Source: [Mycoplasma] gypis (GTDB lineage: Bacteria; Bacillota_I; Bacilli_A; Mycoplasmatales; Metamycoplasmataceae). Taken from it: a DNA stretch of 64,000 nucleotides. The notes below the pieces were generated by a model that was not told the origin of the DNA, searched no databases, and saw nothing but the letters and a program-made list of their open reading frames with translations. The translations under genes and the position numbers were made by a program. The stretch spans positions 62,001 through 126,000 of the forward strand of contig NZ_JAFFTD010000001.1 in NCBI RefSeq assembly GCF_016924775.1. Reading direction: 5' to 3'. Of the stretch, positions 33,050 through 42,114 are shown in pieces (position 1 is the first letter of the stretch; each line of letters begins with the position of its first letter).

Positions 33050-33143
33050 AGCACTAGGGAATTTTTAATTCCTTTATCATGAGTTTCATTCTAGTGCCGT
33101 TTTACAAATACAAATAAAGCAACTCCGAGGAGTTGCTTTTTAT
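33050..33143 (+). ncRNA. Candidate structured small RNA between gyrA and pgk
   Basis: Predicted start about 33050. A closing stem GCACTAG (33051-33057)/CTAGTGC (33091-33097) encloses two hairpins: GGAATT-TTT-AATTCC (33058-33072), stacked directly on it, and ATGA-GTT-TCAT (33079-33089). Together they form a three-way junction. A 10-bp terminator hairpin (33116-33135) ends the RNA at about 33143, so the length is about 90 bases. No ATG-initiated frame of useful size. It does not match tmRNA, RNase P, 6S or SRP RNA as I know them. It could instead be part of the gyrA 3' untranslated region. Confidence 0.55.
33116..33141. terminator. Bidirectional terminator of gyrA/small RNA and pgk
   Basis: AAAGCAACTC/GAGTTGCTTT-type stem with a 4-base loop, T-rich on both strands. 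Confidence 0.9.
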
Positions 33144-33146
33144 TTG

Positions 33147-34355
33147 TTATTTATTTTCAATACATTCATAACCTGGTAACGAAGCATCTTGAACAAATTC
33201 AAGGCTAGCTCCCCCACCGGTTGAAATGAAACTAAATTTACTTACTAGTTGTAATTTTTTGATTGCTGCTACTGAATCTCCCCCACCAACTACTGAAAAA
33301 CAGTCATTATTTTGGGAAATAGCTGTTGCAATAGCTTTTGTTCCTATTGCGAAATTATCAAATTCTGTTACTCCTAAAGGTCCATTTCAAAAGATTGATT
33401 TAGCTTCTTTAATGTATGAAGAAAACAGTTCAACTGTTTGAGAACCAATATCCATTCCATCATCGTCACTTTCAATTGTTTTTGATGCATAAGTTTTATA
33501 AACAGGTTTAATGTCTGCAAATTCTTTTGACATTGCACTATCTACTGGTAAAACAATTTTATCTGCATATTTAGTAAGCATTTGGCTTGCTAATTGTAAG
33601 TAGTCATTTTCAACAAGTGACTGACCAACCTCATGTCCTTGTGATTTTAGGAATGTATAAGCCATTGCTCCACCGATTAAAACATGATCAGAAATTCCAA
33701 GTAATTTTTCTAGTACTTGAATTTTGTCACTAATTTTTGCTCCACCAATAATTGAAACAAAAGGTTTTGGTGGGTTATTTTTAATTCTGTCAAGGTTTTG
33801 AATTTCTTTAGCCATTAAAAATCCAAGACAACTTTCTTTAATGTTTGAAGCGATTCCAACATTTGAAGCATGGCTACGGTGAGAAGTTCCAAAGGCGTCA
33901 TTAACAAAAACATCAGCAAGAGAAGCTCAGAATTTAGCTAATTCTGGGTTGTTTTTTGATTCAGCTTTGTCATTTAAATCTTCAAAACGAGTATTCTCTA
34001 AAAATAATACTTCACCTTTTTGGAGGTTTTTTACAGCATCTAAAACTTCTTGTCCTTGGGTTTTGTTAACAAAAATAACTTTGTTTTTTATGTGTTTTTG
34101 TAGTTCTTGGGCAACGATTTTTAAAGATTTAGTTCCTAAGTCCTGAGGTTGTTTAATTCTTCCTAAATGTGAAAGAAGAATCAGTTTAACATTTTTTTCT
34201 AAAAGGTAGTTAATGGTTGGCAATGCTGCTAAAATTCTTGTATCATCAGCAATGCTTTGTTGATTGTTTTGATCCATTTTAATTGGCACATTAAAATCAA
34301 CTCTGGCAATAACAACTTTATTATCAAAATTAATGTCAGTTAAAGTTTTTTTCAT
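33147..34355 (-). CDS. pgk: Phosphoglycerate kinase
   Basis: 402 residues. Substrate motif VVIARVDFNVPIK with Arg and Asp near residue 20, LLSHLGRIK, the nucleotide-binding IIGGAKISDKI and the C-terminal VVGGGDSVAAI and STGGGASLEF. Makes ATP from 1,3-bisphosphoglycerate. GGAG ribosome site; terminator right after the stop. Confidence 0.97.
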
Positions 34356-34449
34356 GTTGTCTCCTTGTTTTTTATTATAAGCATAAATGCTAAAATAATT
34401 TATAATATTACTATTATAAAGATTACTTTATATTTTAAGGAGATAAAAA

Positions 34450-34851
34450 ATGGCTCAAAAAATGCGTGATAATCGTCAGTCAAATAATACTGAATCAAGA
34501 CTTTCAAGACAAATTCAAGAATTTATGGATTTTGCTAAGCGACCAAAATACCATAATTATTCAGAAGAAGCATTAAAAGATATTTTTCAACAACTTATCT
34601 GAATGTCTGAAGTTGATAGAAAACTTTATAACAAAACACAAGAAAATAAATTGCGTCAAAGTGAGCAAAATAAAAAAACAGCTTCAAAAGAAATTGAATA
34701 TCCAAAATGAAGCCAAGATCCTAAATCAATCAAAATTAAAGAGCCATCACTGGAAAAAAGACTTTGAATTCTTGCTGGTTTTATCATATTTGTTTTAGCG
34801 ATCGTTTTTATCATTTTGGGTTTAACTCTTTGAGCACCGAAAGTAAATTAA
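34450..34851 (+). CDS. Small tail-anchored membrane protein
   Basis: 133 residues, highly charged, with a single hydrophobic helix near the C-terminus (about residues 108-128, LWILAGFIIFVLAIVF). No family recognised. AAGGAG before the ATG. The stop is 1 base before the cdaM ATG, so the two are cotranscribed; this could be a partner of the cyclase (compare CdaR in other Firmicutes, which is unrelated in sequence), but that is inference. Confidence 0.75.
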
Positions 34852-34852
34852 A

Positions 34853-35431
34853 ATGAACTCAAAAATTATTTATGTTATTTTAATATTTGTTATTTTAATT
34901 TTTGCCTTAATTTCAGCTCATTATGTTTTTAACTTTTTTAAATCAATAAACAAAATTGGTAAAAGTCGTAAAAAAGTGTCTAAAAGTTCAAAAATTCGTT
35001 TAATTCACCAGTTAAAAGAAAGCTTAGAATTTTTATCAAAAACTAAAACTGGTGCGATTATCACAATTGAAATGAACGAAAAACTTGACAGTTTAAGAAC
35101 TGACGGAGTTATCATTGATGCCAATATCTCTTCTTCATTAATTATTTCAATTTTCAATAAACATACTCCATTACATGATGGGGCGATTATTATTCGTGAT
35201 AATAAAATTTTATATGCTGCAACATATTACAAAATCACCAAAAAATCTATCGATAACCGTTATGGGGCAAGACATCGTGCAGCATTAGGTATTAGTGAAA
35301 TTTCAGATTCTGTAACTTTAGTCGTTTCTGAAGAAAGCGGAAATATTACTTTAGCAAGAAACGGCTCACTAACTACTATTGCTAATGAACAATTGCAAGA
35401 ATCATTAGTAAATATTTTCAAAGATTATTAG
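34853..35431 (+). CDS. cdaM: Membrane diadenylate cyclase CdaM
   Basis: 192 residues. One N-terminal membrane helix (residues 5-27), a basic linker, then the DAC domain with active-site DGA in TPLHDGAIII (near residue 107) and RHRAALG (near 140). Joins two ATP into c-di-AMP. Size and single helix match CdaM of mycoplasmas rather than three-helix CdaA. The degrading enzyme GdpP is encoded at 42115-44109. Start ATG follows the previous stop by one base. Confidence 0.92.
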   Translation: MNSKIIYVILIFVILIFALISAHYVFNFFKSINKIGKSRKKVSKSSKIRLIHQLKESLEFLSKTKTGAIITIEMNEKLDSLRTDGVIIDANISSSLIISIFNKHTPLHDGAIIIRDNKILYAATYYKITKKSIDNRYGARHRAALGISEISDSVTLVVSEESGNITLARNGSLTTIANEQLQESLVNIFKDY

Positions 35432-35450
35432 AATTTTAAGGAGGATCATT

Positions 35451-36995
35451 ATGGAAGATATTTTGACTTTAAAGCAACTGAAAAATGCTTTGCAATATAA
35501 AAATGTTCACCTTGTTAGAACATTTGTTGATGAGACTCCCAACGCCAATATTGCTGATATCATTGAGCAATTAACACCTTATGAAAGAATTTTTTTCTTT
35601 AGAATTATTAACCCAAAGGATAGTGGGGAAATTTTTTCATATCTTGAAAGTGAAATTCAAGAAAGCATTATTTCAGCGTTTACCAACGAAGAACTAGAAG
35701 CAATTTTAGATGATTTATATCTTGATGACATTGTTGATATGATTGGGGAAATGCCTGATAATATTGCTAAAAAAATTCTTCAAAACGTTAAAAACACTGA
35801 AGACAGAGCTAAAATCAATAAATTATTAAAATACAATGAAGATGTTGTTGGTTCAGTCATGTCAGTGGAATTTATTCGTTTAAATGAAAACATTAGCTGT
35901 TCAAAAGCTATTGAAGAAATTCGGAAAAAACGTGAAGAATCAGAGTTGGTTCATTACTATATCGTTTTAGATGACGAAAATAAATTACAAGGGGTTACAA
36001 CACTGGAAAACATTGTCTTTGTCAATAGCCGCAAAAACACAAAAATTTTTGAAGTAACCGAAGCAATTGCTAGTGTATCAGTCAACGATAAAAAAGAAAC
36101 AGCGGCGCGTATATTCGCTGAGCAAGATATGTCTATTCTTCCTGTTGTTAATGAAAAAAATTATGTTATTGGGATTATTACCTCCGATGATGTAATTGAT
36201 GTTTTGGAAGAAGAAGCTACTGAAGATATCTATAAAATGGCTGGTATTAACTCAGAAGTAGAAATTTCGTATCATGACACAAGTATCGTTAAAAAAATTG
36301 TTAAATCACGGATTTTCTGATTAATTATTCTAATGGTTGGTTCAACTCTTTCACAATTAATTATTCAGCTGTTCCAAGATAAAGTTGATGCAAGTCCCTA
36401 CTTTTTAAGTGCCGCAGTTTCTAGTGCCATCGTAGTTTCAATGGTCCCTGTTATTTCGGGTACTGCCGGAAATGCAGGTTCACAAGCTGCAACAACCGTA
36501 ACAAGAGCAATCGCCTTGGGGGAAGTTAAAAACAGCAGGTGGAGAATAATTGGAATTGAAATGAAATCAGGATTAATAATTGCATCGATTTTATTTATTA
36601 TTAATTTTGTTCGTTTAGTTTTATATTTCACTGCGACAGGTGACTTAATTCATGATGCTTCACACAGTGAAAAAATAGAAGCGGCCAAAAGACTAATTGA
36701 AGCTAAGGGTGAAATCGCCACACAAGCAAACATTGATTTATATATTCAAGAACACGTAGTGTCAAGACAAGTTGGAATTACAATGATGTGTCTTGTATCA
36801 AGTTTTGCAATGTTTATAGCTGTTGTTTTTGCAAAATGTGTTGGTTCTGTTGTGCCTTTACTTGCGGCTAAACTAAAAAAAGATCCCGCAGTTATGTCAA
36901 GTCCAATTCTTGCAACTGTAACTGATGCAACATCAACAATTATCTTCTTTAGTTTTGCAATGCTATTTTTCTGAATGTTAAATATTGTTCATTAA
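35451..36995 (+). CDS. mgtE: Magnesium transporter MgtE
   Basis: 514 residues. N-terminal superhelical domain, two CBS domains (DVVGSVMSVEFIRL and MSILPVVNEKNYVIGIITSDDVIDVL), then a five-helix pore with SGTAGNAGSQAATTVTRAIALGE and KKDPAVMSSPILATVTDATST. Imports Mg2+, gated by cytosolic Mg2+ through the CBS part. An extra hydrophilic loop of about 45 residues (DLIHDASHSEKIEAAKR...) lies between two pore helices. AAGGAGG ribosome site, 19 bases after cdaM, so likely one operon. Confidence 0.96.
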
Positions 36996-37020
36996 ACATC
37001 TTTATTTGAGATGTTTTTTT
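36994..37020 (+). terminator. Terminator of mgtE
   Basis: AAACATCT/AGATGTTT with a 7-base loop and T-run; it overlaps the stop. Confidence 0.9.
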
Positions 37021-37112
37021 ATTTATTTTTTTAAAAACTCGAAAATAAAACAATTATTTATATTTATAAAAATGCAATTAGGGAAATATTTTCATTTTCC
37101 GAGGATTTGTTG

Positions 37113-37118
37113 TATAAT
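37113..37118 (+). promoter_or_regulatory. -10 element of tRNA-Ser
   Basis: TATAAT followed by ATTAACAC; the same TATAATATT core precedes the other tRNA units. No clear -35. Confidence 0.65.
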
Positions 37119-37132
37119 ATTAACACTAATTT

Positions 37133-37223
37133 GGGTTGGTACTCAAGAGGCCGAAGAGGCGGTCCTGCTAAGACTGTAGGGGAAGAAATTCCCGCGGAGG
37201 TTCGAATCCTCTCCAGCCCGCCA
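37133..37223 (+). tRNA. tRNA-Ser (GCU)
   Basis: 91-base class II tRNA with long variable arm. Acceptor GGGTTGG/CCAGCCC, anticodon GCT in loop CTGCTAA, encoded CCA. Followed directly by a T7 run. Confidence 0.96.
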
Positions 37224-37289
37224 TTTTTTTATTACCTTTTTTCGCTTATTTTTCATTGTTAATAATTTAAAATGTTACAATTTTTCTAT

Positions 37290-38798
37290 ATGAAAAAAAG
37301 ACGCTATAAATTATTTTTTTATTACCTTTTATTATTAGTTTTATTATTTTTAATCTCTTATGTTGTTTACATAATTGTAATTAACTCAAATAATAAGCTT
37401 TTATTTTTTACATTAATATCAATTTATTTTGTTAACTTAATTTTTAACATTATTATTTTCGTTCAAGATCGTCCTTCAGAAAGCAAACAAAGCTGACAAA
37501 TTATTTTCGTTTTGATTCCTCTTGTGGGACATATTTTGTATATTATCTTTGGCCAAAAATACTGAAACGTAATGGAAATCAATGAATATAAGCATGAAAT
37601 TAAAGAAAATCTTAGTCTTGAACAATATGACTTTGATTTTAAGAAAATTAAGGGTTATAAAAAATTGCGTTCTTTAGCAGTGATGAACCAAAAAAATATT
37701 CAACCTTCACAAATTATTACTTATGATAATGGATTTTATTTTTTTAAAGAATTATTTAAAAAAATAAAATCAGCTAAAAAATTTATTTTTATTCAAACTT
37801 ACATTATCAAGCCAGGGGAAATATTTAATCAATTAAAAAATATTTTGATTTCGAAAGCACATCAAAGTGTTGAAATTAAAATATTGGTTGATGATTTCGG
37901 TTCTTGAGACTTACCAAGAGATACTTTTAAAGAATTAAGGGAAAATGGTATAAAAATTGAAAGAGTTGAGAAAATACCGTTCCCATTTATTACTGGAACC
38001 TCTAACTATCGTACTCACAGAAAGTATGTAATTATTGACGGAGAGACTGTTTTAACGGGCGGATGTAATATTAGTGACGAGTATGCTAATTTTTCAACTA
38101 AATACGGAGTTTGACAAGATTCAAATATCGAAATAATAGGTCCTAATATTGACTATTACACAAAACTATTTGCTTATGATTGATTAAAAAATACTGGTGA
38201 AAAAATTAACTATCTTTCTAATTATCTAAAGTTATATCCCAAAGATATAAACTTTGAAAATGCAATTATTTCAATTGAAGATGGTCCTGCTTGTGATTAT
38301 CCATTCCTTGAATCAACAATGATAAAAATGTTCTATGAAGCAAAGAAAACTATTAAATTTGCAACACCTTATTTTGTACCTAGTCATCGTTTTTTAATGA
38401 CTTTAAAAGATGTACTATCGCAAGGAATTGAAGTAACAATTTATATTCCAGGTTTGTGAGATAAAAGTTATGTTTATTATTCAACAATTTCTCACTTAAA
38501 ACCATTCATAAAGTACGGACTAAAGGTAAAAGTTGTTCAAAATTCATTTTTACACTCAAAAATTGCTTTAATCGATGATGAATTAGCTTATTTAGGAACA
38601 TTAAACCTTGATAACAGAAGTTTCTATTCTCAATTCGAAATAACTAATTTTTATATTGGTGAAGCAGTTAATGATATAAAACATTTATTTGCTAAATATG
38701 ATTCATTACATGATAAAAAAACTTTTAATAAATTAATTAACAAAAAAACCAACATTATTAAAAGATACGCATTCAAAATAATTGAACCTGTATTTTAA
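37290..38798 (+). CDS. cls: Cardiolipin synthase
   Basis: 502 residues. Two N-terminal membrane helices, then two phospholipase D domains. The HKD motifs are HRKYVIID (in YRTHRKYVIIDGETVLTGGCN) and HSKIALIDD (in FLHSKIALIDDELAYLGTLN), so both halves look active. Joins phosphatidylglycerol molecules into cardiolipin. TACAAT (37276-37281) lies 8 bases before the ATG and no Shine-Dalgarno is seen; probably leaderless. Confidence 0.94.
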
Positions 38799-38830
38799 AA
38801 CCAAAACCTGTTAATGGGTTTTGGTTTTTT
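38799..38830 (+). terminator. Terminator of cls
   Basis: AACCAAAACC/GGTTTTGGTT with an 8-base loop, then T6; it begins at the stop codon. Confidence 0.92.
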
Positions 38831-38885
38831 AACACAAAAAAAGATTAAAAAACCAATATTTCCAAATTGGTAATTAAAAATAAAC

Positions 38886-38950
38886 TATAATTAATATGAA
38901 ATACAAAATGTATTTCCAATATAGTTTTTTATTTTAAAGAGGTTAAATTT
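38886..38950 (+). promoter_or_regulatory. ackA promoter and hairpin leader
   Basis: -10 TATAAT at 38886-38891. The predicted 5' end carries a stem GAAATAC/GTATTTC (38898-38916) before the AGAGGT ribosome site. A 5' hairpin could stabilise the mRNA; a second hairpin, ACCAAT/ATTGGT, lies upstream at 38850-38872. Confidence 0.5.
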
Positions 38951-40132
38951 ATGGATAAAAAAATCCTAGTTATAAATGCAGGATCATCATCAATGAAATG
39001 ATCATTATTCTTAGAATCAAATCTTGAACTAATCGCAAGTGGATTAGCTGAAAGAATCGGTTTAGACGGAAATTTAGTATGTAAATTCAAAGGTCAAAAA
39101 TACGAAAAAAAAGTGGGTATGAAAGACCACGAAGAAGCCGTTAGAGAAGTGTTAAGTCAATGACAAGAAAACAGTATCATTGAATCAATTGACGAAATTA
39201 AAGTTGTTGGATTTAGAGTTGTTAATGCAGGTCCTGAATTAATGAAATCAACAATTGTTGATGAAGAAGTTATCAAAACAATTGAAAAATACATTAAATT
39301 AGCACCGCTTCACAACCCAGGGGCAATTCAAGCAATTAAAGCATTTGATAAATTATTACCAGACGCAAAAAAAACAATGAATGTTGACACTGGATTCCAC
39401 TCAACAATTCCTGAAATAAACTACAGATATGCAATTAATCGTGAAATTGCTGATAAATATTTAATTAGAAAATATGGTTTCCACGGTATTAGTCACCGTT
39501 ATATTACATTAAAATTACAAGAAATTTTAGGAAAAGAAAAGGTAAATTTTGTTAACCTTCACTTAGGGAACGGTTCAAGTTTATGTGCTGTTAAAGACTC
39601 ACAATCAATTGATACATCAATGGGATTCACTCCTCTTTCAGGAGTTATGATGGGTACAAGAAGTGGAGATGTTGACCCATCAATTATTGCTTATTTAGCA
39701 CAAGAAATGAACATAACAGCAAAAGAAGCAACAGAAATTCTTAACAAAAAATCAGGTCTTTTAGGAATAAGTGGCATTTCAAGTGACATGCGTGATTTAG
39801 GTTCAAAACAATTATTTGATAAAAATGCTCGTTTTGCATTAGATTTATTTGCACAAAAATCTGCAGATTACTTAGCTTTATATTTAAATAAAATTGCTAA
39901 TAAACCAGATGCAATCGTCTTTACAGCTGGAATCGGTGAAAATGACCCTATTACACGTCAAAATATTATCAATAGAATACACTCATACAATGTAAAATTA
40001 TCTGAAGCTAATACCCAAAAATTTGATGAATGAGCTTTAATTAGTTCACCAGATAGTGAAATTCCTGTATACGCAATTAGAACAAATGAAGAGTTAATGA
40101 TTGCTACAGATGCAAAAAATTTAACCAAGTAA
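38951..40132 (+). CDS. ackA: Acetate kinase
   Basis: 393 residues. N-terminal VINAGSSSMKW, catalytic-site blocks APLHNPGAI, FHGISHRYI, NLHLGNGSSLCAV, DTSMGFTPLSGVMMGTRSGDVDPS and FTAGIGEND. Makes ATP and acetate from acetyl phosphate, a main energy step in mycoplasmas. The usually conserved GHRVVHGG block reads GFRVVNAG, keeping the Arg but losing both His. No pta gene nearby. The end runs through TGA (40031) to TAA. Confidence 0.95.
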
Positions 40133-40154
40133 ATACAAAATATCGCTTTTAGGC

Positions 40155-40256
40155 TATAATTTTATAGTTATTTATATATATAAAGTTAAAAAAATAACAA
40201 TCAAGGTAGATACTCCTTGATCAATTTGATCCAAATTTAAGTCCAAAAGGAGAACA
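40155..40256 (+). promoter_or_regulatory. rpsF promoter and structured leader
   Basis: -10 TATAAT at 40155-40160 gives a leader of about 90 bases. It contains ATCAAGG/CCTTGAT (40200-40221) with loop TAGATACT, then AAAGGAG. Leaders of rpsF operons often carry an S6:S18-binding motif; this hairpin is a candidate but I cannot match the consensus fully. Confidence 0.5.
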
Positions 40257-40670
40257 ATGGCAAAATATGAAATTATGCTAATTTTAAGTTCTACTGCTAA
40301 CGAATCAGTTGCAACAGATTTATTAAAAGATGTTTTTGCACAAAAAGCTGACGTTAAAAAATTAGAAGAAACACAATTAGCTTACCCAATCAAAAAACAA
40401 ACAACTGCACAATACTTTTTAGTTAACCTAGAAGCAGCTGCTGAAGAAGTTAAAGAATTCGGACGTCGTGCTAACTTAGTTAAAGAAGTTCTAAGAACTT
40501 TAGTAATTAACTTAGATACAGAAAAAGCACTACAAAGAAAAGAAAAAAATAACAGATTTAAAAAGAATGCTAAAGCTAGAAAATCTGACAGAAAACCACA
40601 ACAAAGAGACGGACAAACAAGAGAATACAAACCACGTAAAGAATACAAAGCTGAAAAAGACGCTGAGTAA
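40257..40670 (+). CDS. rpsF: Small-subunit ribosomal protein bS6
   Basis: 137 residues. Starts MAKYEIMLILSS; central YPIKKQTTAQYFLVNLE. The last 40 residues are a basic Lys/Arg/Gln tail longer than in E. coli. Pairs with bS18 in the 30S platform. First gene of rpsF-ssb-rpsR. Confidence 0.96.
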   Translation: MAKYEIMLILSSTANESVATDLLKDVFAQKADVKKLEETQLAYPIKKQTTAQYFLVNLEAAAEEVKEFGRRANLVKEVLRTLVINLDTEKALQRKEKNNRFKKNAKARKSDRKPQQRDGQTREYKPRKEYKAEKDAE

Positions 40671-40700
40671 TTTGTCTATCTTAAAAATTAAGGAATAAAA

Positions 40701-41213
40701 ATGAATAAAGTAATTTTAGTCGGAAGAATCACAGATTTACCTACTGCAGGTACAACTTCAAATCAAACTGAGTATTCAAGATTTACATTAGCAGTTGATA
40801 GAAGAGCTTATGGACAAAACCAGCCATTAACTGATTTTATTCCATGTGTTGCTTGAAGAAATAACGCAAATTTTATTAATAAATTTTTAACTAAAGGATC
40901 ATTGTTATTAGTTGAAGGTTCACTGCAAGTGTCTCGTTCATTATACAATGGTGCAAGTGTTTTAAATTATTCAGTAAATGTTGAAAATATTCAGTCATTA
41001 GAATCAAAAGAAGTTACTGAATCACGTCGTAATAAAAATGCAAACATGACTTCTAATTCTAATGCAGGAATTAATATTCCGCCAGTAAATCAAAATTCAA
41101 AAAACCTTAATTCTAAAACAAATCAAGAATTTTCAGAATCAGAAATCACTGAAGTTAGCTCACCTAATTCATCAGGTGATTGAGACAACATCTTTGATGA
41201 TTTTGAAATTTAA
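40701..41213 (+). CDS. ssb: Single-stranded DNA-binding protein
   Basis: 170 residues. OB fold begins MNKVILVGRITDLP and includes the YSRFTLAVDRR strand. A long Asn/Ser-rich linker (about 105-155) leads to an acidic tip WDNIFDDFEI; the common DDDIPF-type ending is replaced by DDFEI. AAGGAA ribosome site. Confidence 0.95.
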
Positions 41214-41226
41214 TTAAAGGAGAAAT

Positions 41227-41478
41227 ATGGCAAGAGTAGTTTCAAAAAAACCTTTTGTGCGTCGTCGTCCATGTCAATTCTGTTTATCAGATCACAAATA
41301 CATCGATTACAAAGATAAAGAAACATTAGAAAAATTTGTAAATCAACATGGAAAAATTCTTTCATCACGTATCACAGGAACATGTGCACGTCACCAAAGA
41401 AATCTAGCAACAGCAATCAAAAGAGCAAGAATTGTTGCTCTACTACCTTTCATTGGTAATAAAATCAACAAAAAATAA
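41227..41478 (+). CDS. rpsR: Small-subunit ribosomal protein bS18
   Basis: 83 residues. Zinc-type S18: RPCQFC near residue 16 and [16 protein letters not shown], where Cys-x-x-His completes the site. AAAGGAG before the ATG, 13 bases after ssb. Confidence 0.97.
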   Translation: MARVVSKKPFVRRRPCQFCLSDHKYIDYKDKETLEKFVNQHGKILSSRITGTCARHQRNLATAIKRARIVALLPFIGNKINKK

Positions 41479-41483
41479 TATTT

Positions 41484-41509
41484 AAAAGGTCTGAAAAAGA
41501 CCTTTTTTT
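41484..41509 (+). terminator. Terminator of rpsF-ssb-rpsR
   Basis: AAAAGGTC/GACCTTTT with a 7-base loop and T-run. Confidence 0.9.
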
Positions 41510-41531
41510 AATGTAAAACGAAAGGAATATT

Positions 41532-42083
41532 ATGTGAACTTTTATAAAAAGCGCCGATAAAAAAGACTCATGATATCAACATAATCAAAAAGAAATCGCA
41601 TTTTGAGGACGTTCAAACGTTGGAAAGTCTTCCCTTTTAAATGCATTGGCGAATCAAAAAATCGCAAAAGTATCATCAACACCAGGTCGAACAAGATTAT
41701 TAAATTATTTCCAAAGTGACAAAGGAACTGTTATTGTGGATTTACCAGGTTATGGATATGCAAAAATGTCAGTAAAAGAACAAGCATATATTGGAAATAT
41801 GATCGGAACTTATTTGCAACAAAATAAAAATTTAGATACACTTTGCATTTTAATTGATTCAAAAATTGGAATCACCCCTATTGATTCAGAAATGATTGAT
41901 TTTTGTATGTCGCTTAATTTAAAAGTTGACTTAATTTTTACAAAAAGTGATAAAGCAAACCAATCGCAAATGCATCGCACAAAGGCTGATTTAAAAAATT
42001 TATATAACAATATTGAATCAACTTTTGTAAGTTCAAAAACACGAAAAAATATCGATAAAATAATAGAAAAGTATAACATTTAG
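41532..42083 (+). CDS. engB: Ribosome biogenesis GTPase EngB (YsxC)
   Basis: 183 residues. G1 GRSNVGKSS (residues 28-36), G2 TPGRTRLLN, G3 DLPGYGYA, G4 TKSDK (usually TKADK), G5 SSKTRKN. Needed for 50S assembly. AAAGGAA ribosome site; it starts after the rpsR terminator, with three TGA Trp codons in the first 30. Confidence 0.94.
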
Positions 42084-42114
42084 TTAATTTATTAATGTTA
42101 TATAATTTTAATAT

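Noticed and set aside
33051-33097. Purine or preQ1 riboswitch
   Set aside because: The three-way junction lacks the conserved loop and junction bases, and no gene follows before the terminator.
38850-38872. ACCAAT/ATTGGT hairpin as an operator of ackA
   Set aside because: Short A/T-rich palindromes are frequent in this base composition; no second copy supports an operator.
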